A stretch of DNA of 64,000 bases from Asanoa hainanensis (GTDB lineage Bacteria > Actinomycetota > Actinomycetes > Mycobacteriales > Micromonosporaceae). The notes beneath the pieces are model-generated. The model was not told where the DNA came from, did not search any database, and saw nothing but the letters and a program-made list of their open reading frames with translations. The stretch covers positions 208,624 through 272,623 of the forward strand of contig NZ_FZPH01000010.1 of assembly GCF_900188485.1 (NCBI RefSeq), read 5' to 3'. Every line of letters starts with the position of its first letter. Positions within the stretch are counted from its first letter, which is position 1. The translations under genes and the position numbers were made by a program. Positions 61,846 to 64,000 of this stretch are shown here, piece by piece.

Positions 61846-64000
61846 TCATCGCGGTTGCGCACGGTGCAGTGTGCGGCGGGTGGCCAGCAGCGCCGCGCCG
61901 AGCGCGAGGGCGGCGCACACCGCGACCACGACCCCGATCTCCGGCCACGGCACGATCAGCTGCACGTCGAGGCCGGTCTGGCCCGCCAGCGCGGACCGGA
62001 TGCCGAGCAGCGCGGGTAAGGCCACGAGCGCGCCGACCGCCGTGCCGAACACCACCACGAGCGCGGTCTCCGTGCCCACCATCCGCAGGATCTGCCGGTC
62101 GGTCGCGCCGGACAGCCGCAGCACCCGGAAGTCGCGGCGCCGGTCGCCGGTCGCCATCACCAGCGTGTTGGCCACCGCGATGCTCGTGTAGCCGACCGAC
62201 ATTCCGACCATCACCAGCACGAAGATCCACACGAGGCCGTCCTCGTCGTCGTTCGACGAGTAGGTCAGGGGGTCCTGCGCCAGCACGCCGAGGCCGGCGC
62301 TGACGGCGGACGGGGGTGCGCCGCGCACGTACGCCGTCTGGGTCAGCGCCGACGGGTCGTGTTGCCGGACCAGGTCGCGCGGCAGCAGCAGCGGTGTGGG
62401 CAGTGCCTCCGGCGGGACCGAGGCGGCGACCCGCAGCGGCACGACCTCGCCGTCCGCGAAGGTGAGCCGCAACGTGTCCCCGGCCCGCCAGCGTGGGTCG
62501 GCGACCACCACCGTGCCGGCGGCCAGCGCGGCGGCGTCGCCAGGCACCGGCACGGCGCCCGGCACCACGCCGAGCGCGTCGCGCGGTGCCTTTCCGTCCA
62601 CGAACACCTGAGTGGACAGTCTGGACAGGACAGTCCCGGGTAGGCCGGCCACTACCGCGTCCGAGAGCCCCGGCGTGCCGTCGGCGGTGACCACCACGTC
62701 GACGCCCAACGCCCGCGCGTCCTCGCCGCCGAACGCCGGCGACATCGTCTTGACCATGCCGAGGATCAGCACGGCGAAGCCGACCGTCAACAACACGGGG
62801 CCGGCGGTCGCGGCTGTACGGCGCACCGCCGCTCCCGCGCTCTCCCGTACCACCTCGCCGGTGGCCGACCGGCGCAGCGGCAGCGTCAGGGCCCGCAACG
62901 CCGGCGGGATGACCACCGGCGCGAGAAGGGTGATCGCCACGATCAACGCCAGCGCCGAGAAGATCGCCGTCGTCAGCGAAGCGCCGTCCTCCACCATCGG
63001 CGTGAGCACGGCCAGCCCGAGCCCGACGACGCCGAACAGGCCACCGAACACCCAGCGCGGCATCGTCATCGTGCGGCGGTCGACGGCGGCTTCGCGCAGC
63101 GCTTCCAGCGGCCGCACCCGAGCCGCCCGGCGGGCCGCGGCCCACGCGCCCGTCACGGCCACCACGATCCCGGTCACCACCGCGGGGCCGACGGCGAGCA
63201 GGGACGGGCTCGGCGCGAAACCGGCCGGCTCCAGCTCGGCCCGCACCAGCAGGTCACCCAACCAGGGCGCCGCCAACGCGCCCAGCGCGGCGCCGACCGC
63301 TGACGAGACCACGCCGACCACCAGCGCCTCGCCGAGCAGCAGCCGGCGGGTCTGCCGGGGCGTCGCGCCGATCGCCCGCAACAGGGCGAGCTCGCGGCGC
63401 CGTTGATAGGCGTTGAGCGCGGCGGTCGACGCCATCACGAACACGGTCGCGAACGCCGCGAGCACCACCATCACCGTGATCAGTTGCGTGCCCAACCACC
63501 GGGTGCGGCTGACCGCCTCCGGCTCCAGGGCCGTGCGCGCGTCGCCGGCCACCACCGTGCCGGCACCCCCGATCCTCGCGCGCGCGGCGGCGGCCACGGT
63601 CTCGGCGGACGCGTCGGGTTCCAGGACCAGACCGATCGCGCGTACGCCGGGTGCCAGCGCGACCGCCGACGCGTCCGACACGTAGATCCCGGGGCCGTCG
63701 ACCGTCCCGGAAACCCGCATCGACGCGGGGCCGGTCGCGGTCAGCACGGTGGCCGAGTCCCCAGGCGCGAGCCCGTAACCCGCGTCCAGCACCACCTCGT
63801 CGGGTGCGCTCGGCGCGGCGCCGGACACCAACCGGTACGGCGCCAACGCCGCCGTCGACCAACCGTGCCCGAGCGGGTCACCGGCTGCCGGGTCACCGAT
63901 AGGTCGGCCCTCGCGGACGATTTGGGCGTAGAACGACCGGTCCGGCACCGCGGCCGCGACGCCGGGCAGGGTGCGCAGCGATCCGGCCAGCTCCTCGGCG
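61846..64000 (-). CDS. FtsX-type ABC transporter permease, partial (N-terminus outside window)
   Basis: At least 718 residues; the frame is open to the right edge, so the start lies beyond it. Two MacB/FtsX cores are seen: AAFATVFVMASTAALNAYQRRRELALLRAIGATPRQTRRLLLGEAL (cut near residue 200 of the visible part) and, at the C-terminus, TSIAVANTLVMATGDRRRDFRVLRLSGATDRQILRMVGTE, each followed by three membrane segments, with extracytoplasmic domains between. This is the actinobacterial double-FtsX permease, usually paired with a LolD/MacB-like ATPase that should lie to the right. Function unknown, possibly lipid or drug export. Confidence 0.9.
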   Translation of the reverse strand, partial: AEELAGSLRTLPGVAAAVPDRSFYAQIVREGRPIGDPAAGDPLGHGWSTAALAPYRLVSGAAPSAPDEVVLDAGYGLAPGDSATVLTATGPASMRVSGTVDGPGIYVSDASAVALAPGVRAIGLVLEPDASAETVAAAARARIGGAGTVVAGDARTALEPEAVSRTRWLGTQLITVMVVLAAFATVFVMASTAALNAYQRRRELALLRAIGATPRQTRRLLLGEALVVGVVSSAVGAALGALAAPWLGDLLVRAELEPAGFAPSPSLLAVGPAVVTGIVVAVTGAWAAARRAARVRPLEALREAAVDRRTMTMPRWVFGGLFGVVGLGLAVLTPMVEDGASLTTAIFSALALIVAITLLAPVVIPPALRALTLPLRRSATGEVVRESAGAAVRRTAATAGPVLLTVGFAVLILGMVKTMSPAFGGEDARALGVDVVVTADGTPGLSDAVVAGLPGTVLSRLSTQVFVDGKAPRDALGVVPGAVPVPGDAAALAAGTVVVADPRWRAGDTLRLTFADGEVVPLRVAASVPPEALPTPLLLPRDLVRQHDPSALTQTAYVRGAPPSAVSAGLGVLAQDPLTYSSNDDEDGLVWIFVLVMVGMSVGYTSIAVANTLVMATGDRRRDFRVLRLSGATDRQILRMVGTETALVVVFGTAVGALVALPALLGIRSALAGQTGLDVQLIVPWPEIGVVVAVCAALALGAALLATRRTLHRAQPR

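Overview
The window is high-GC, densely packed actinobacterial chromosome with many GTG/TTG starts, 4-base (ATGA/GTGA/TTGA) gene overlaps and mycothiol-type enzymes. Family-level gene content (SepH, CitA-type citrate synthase, DUF3027/DUF2530/NCS2 block, TreS-maltokinase pair, mycothiol-dependent isomerase family, IdeR-type iron box) points to Actinomycetes and, by my recollection of neighbourhoods, most likely Micromonosporaceae; that placement is inference. No rRNA, tRNA, CRISPR array, prophage or insertion sequence was recognised, so this looks like core plus lineage-specific chromosome rather than a mobile island.

Layout. 0-6.5 kb: partial MFS transporter, DUF3027, DUF2530, purine permease (NCS2), MarR regulator with MFS transporter, a maleylpyruvate-isomerase-family protein and a small membrane protein. 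6.5-8.8 kb: a repeat-rich stretch holding a 2'-5' RNA ligase-type phosphodiesterase (ThpR) split by an in-frame array of eight 60-bp repeats, an FxLYD-like membrane protein, and about 600 bp of degenerate ~110-bp repeats ending in a long hairpin. 8.8-21 kb: housekeeping genes (aldo/keto reductase, sepH, serC, citrate synthase, pdxH-MFS-aldose epimerase operon, nitroreductase, acyl-CoA dehydrogenase, DUF4230, PspC, sdaA). 21.2-33 kb: a cell-surface polymer locus with a TagGH-like ABC exporter, a CDP-alcohol phosphotransferase/DUF5941 fusion, a GT2-CDP-glycerol glycerophosphotransferase fusion, three more GT2 proteins with large unassigned extensions, and a lipid kinase-like protein. 33-35.9 kb: an EgtA-like ligase and, divergently, a c-di-AMP (ydaO/yuaA) riboswitch in front of a secreted coiled-coil protein with a peptidase-like C-terminus.

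35.9-45.7 kb is an alpha-glucan/trehalose region: GH65 phosphorylase plus beta-phosphoglucomutase, a MsiK/MalK-type ABC ATPase, and trehalose synthase plus maltokinase. A DUF3224-MarR pair and a frameshifted membrane protein lie inside it. 45.7-53.6 kb: AAA ATPase, PEBP-like protein, an ECF sigma factor overlapping dinB, a 167-bp imperfect inverted repeat, PrsW-like protease, an IdeR-box-preceded DUF2470 protein and a trypsin-like protease. 53.7-64 kb: a two-component system, a membrane protein, a divergent NAD(P)-binding/TetR pair with duplicated operators, a MarR/GbsR-regulated ABC exporter, a STAS protein and a partial FtsX-type ABC permease.

The most unusual signals are structural rather than a single gene: the 167-bp ungapped inverted repeat at 49676-49842, the 20-residue repeat array inserted into ThpR, the adjacent ~110-bp repeats, the riboswitch hairpin that competes with the aptamer P1 stem just before the ribosome binding site, and several regulator genes whose operator palindromes sit exactly in or next to their promoters, apparently with leaderless transcripts.
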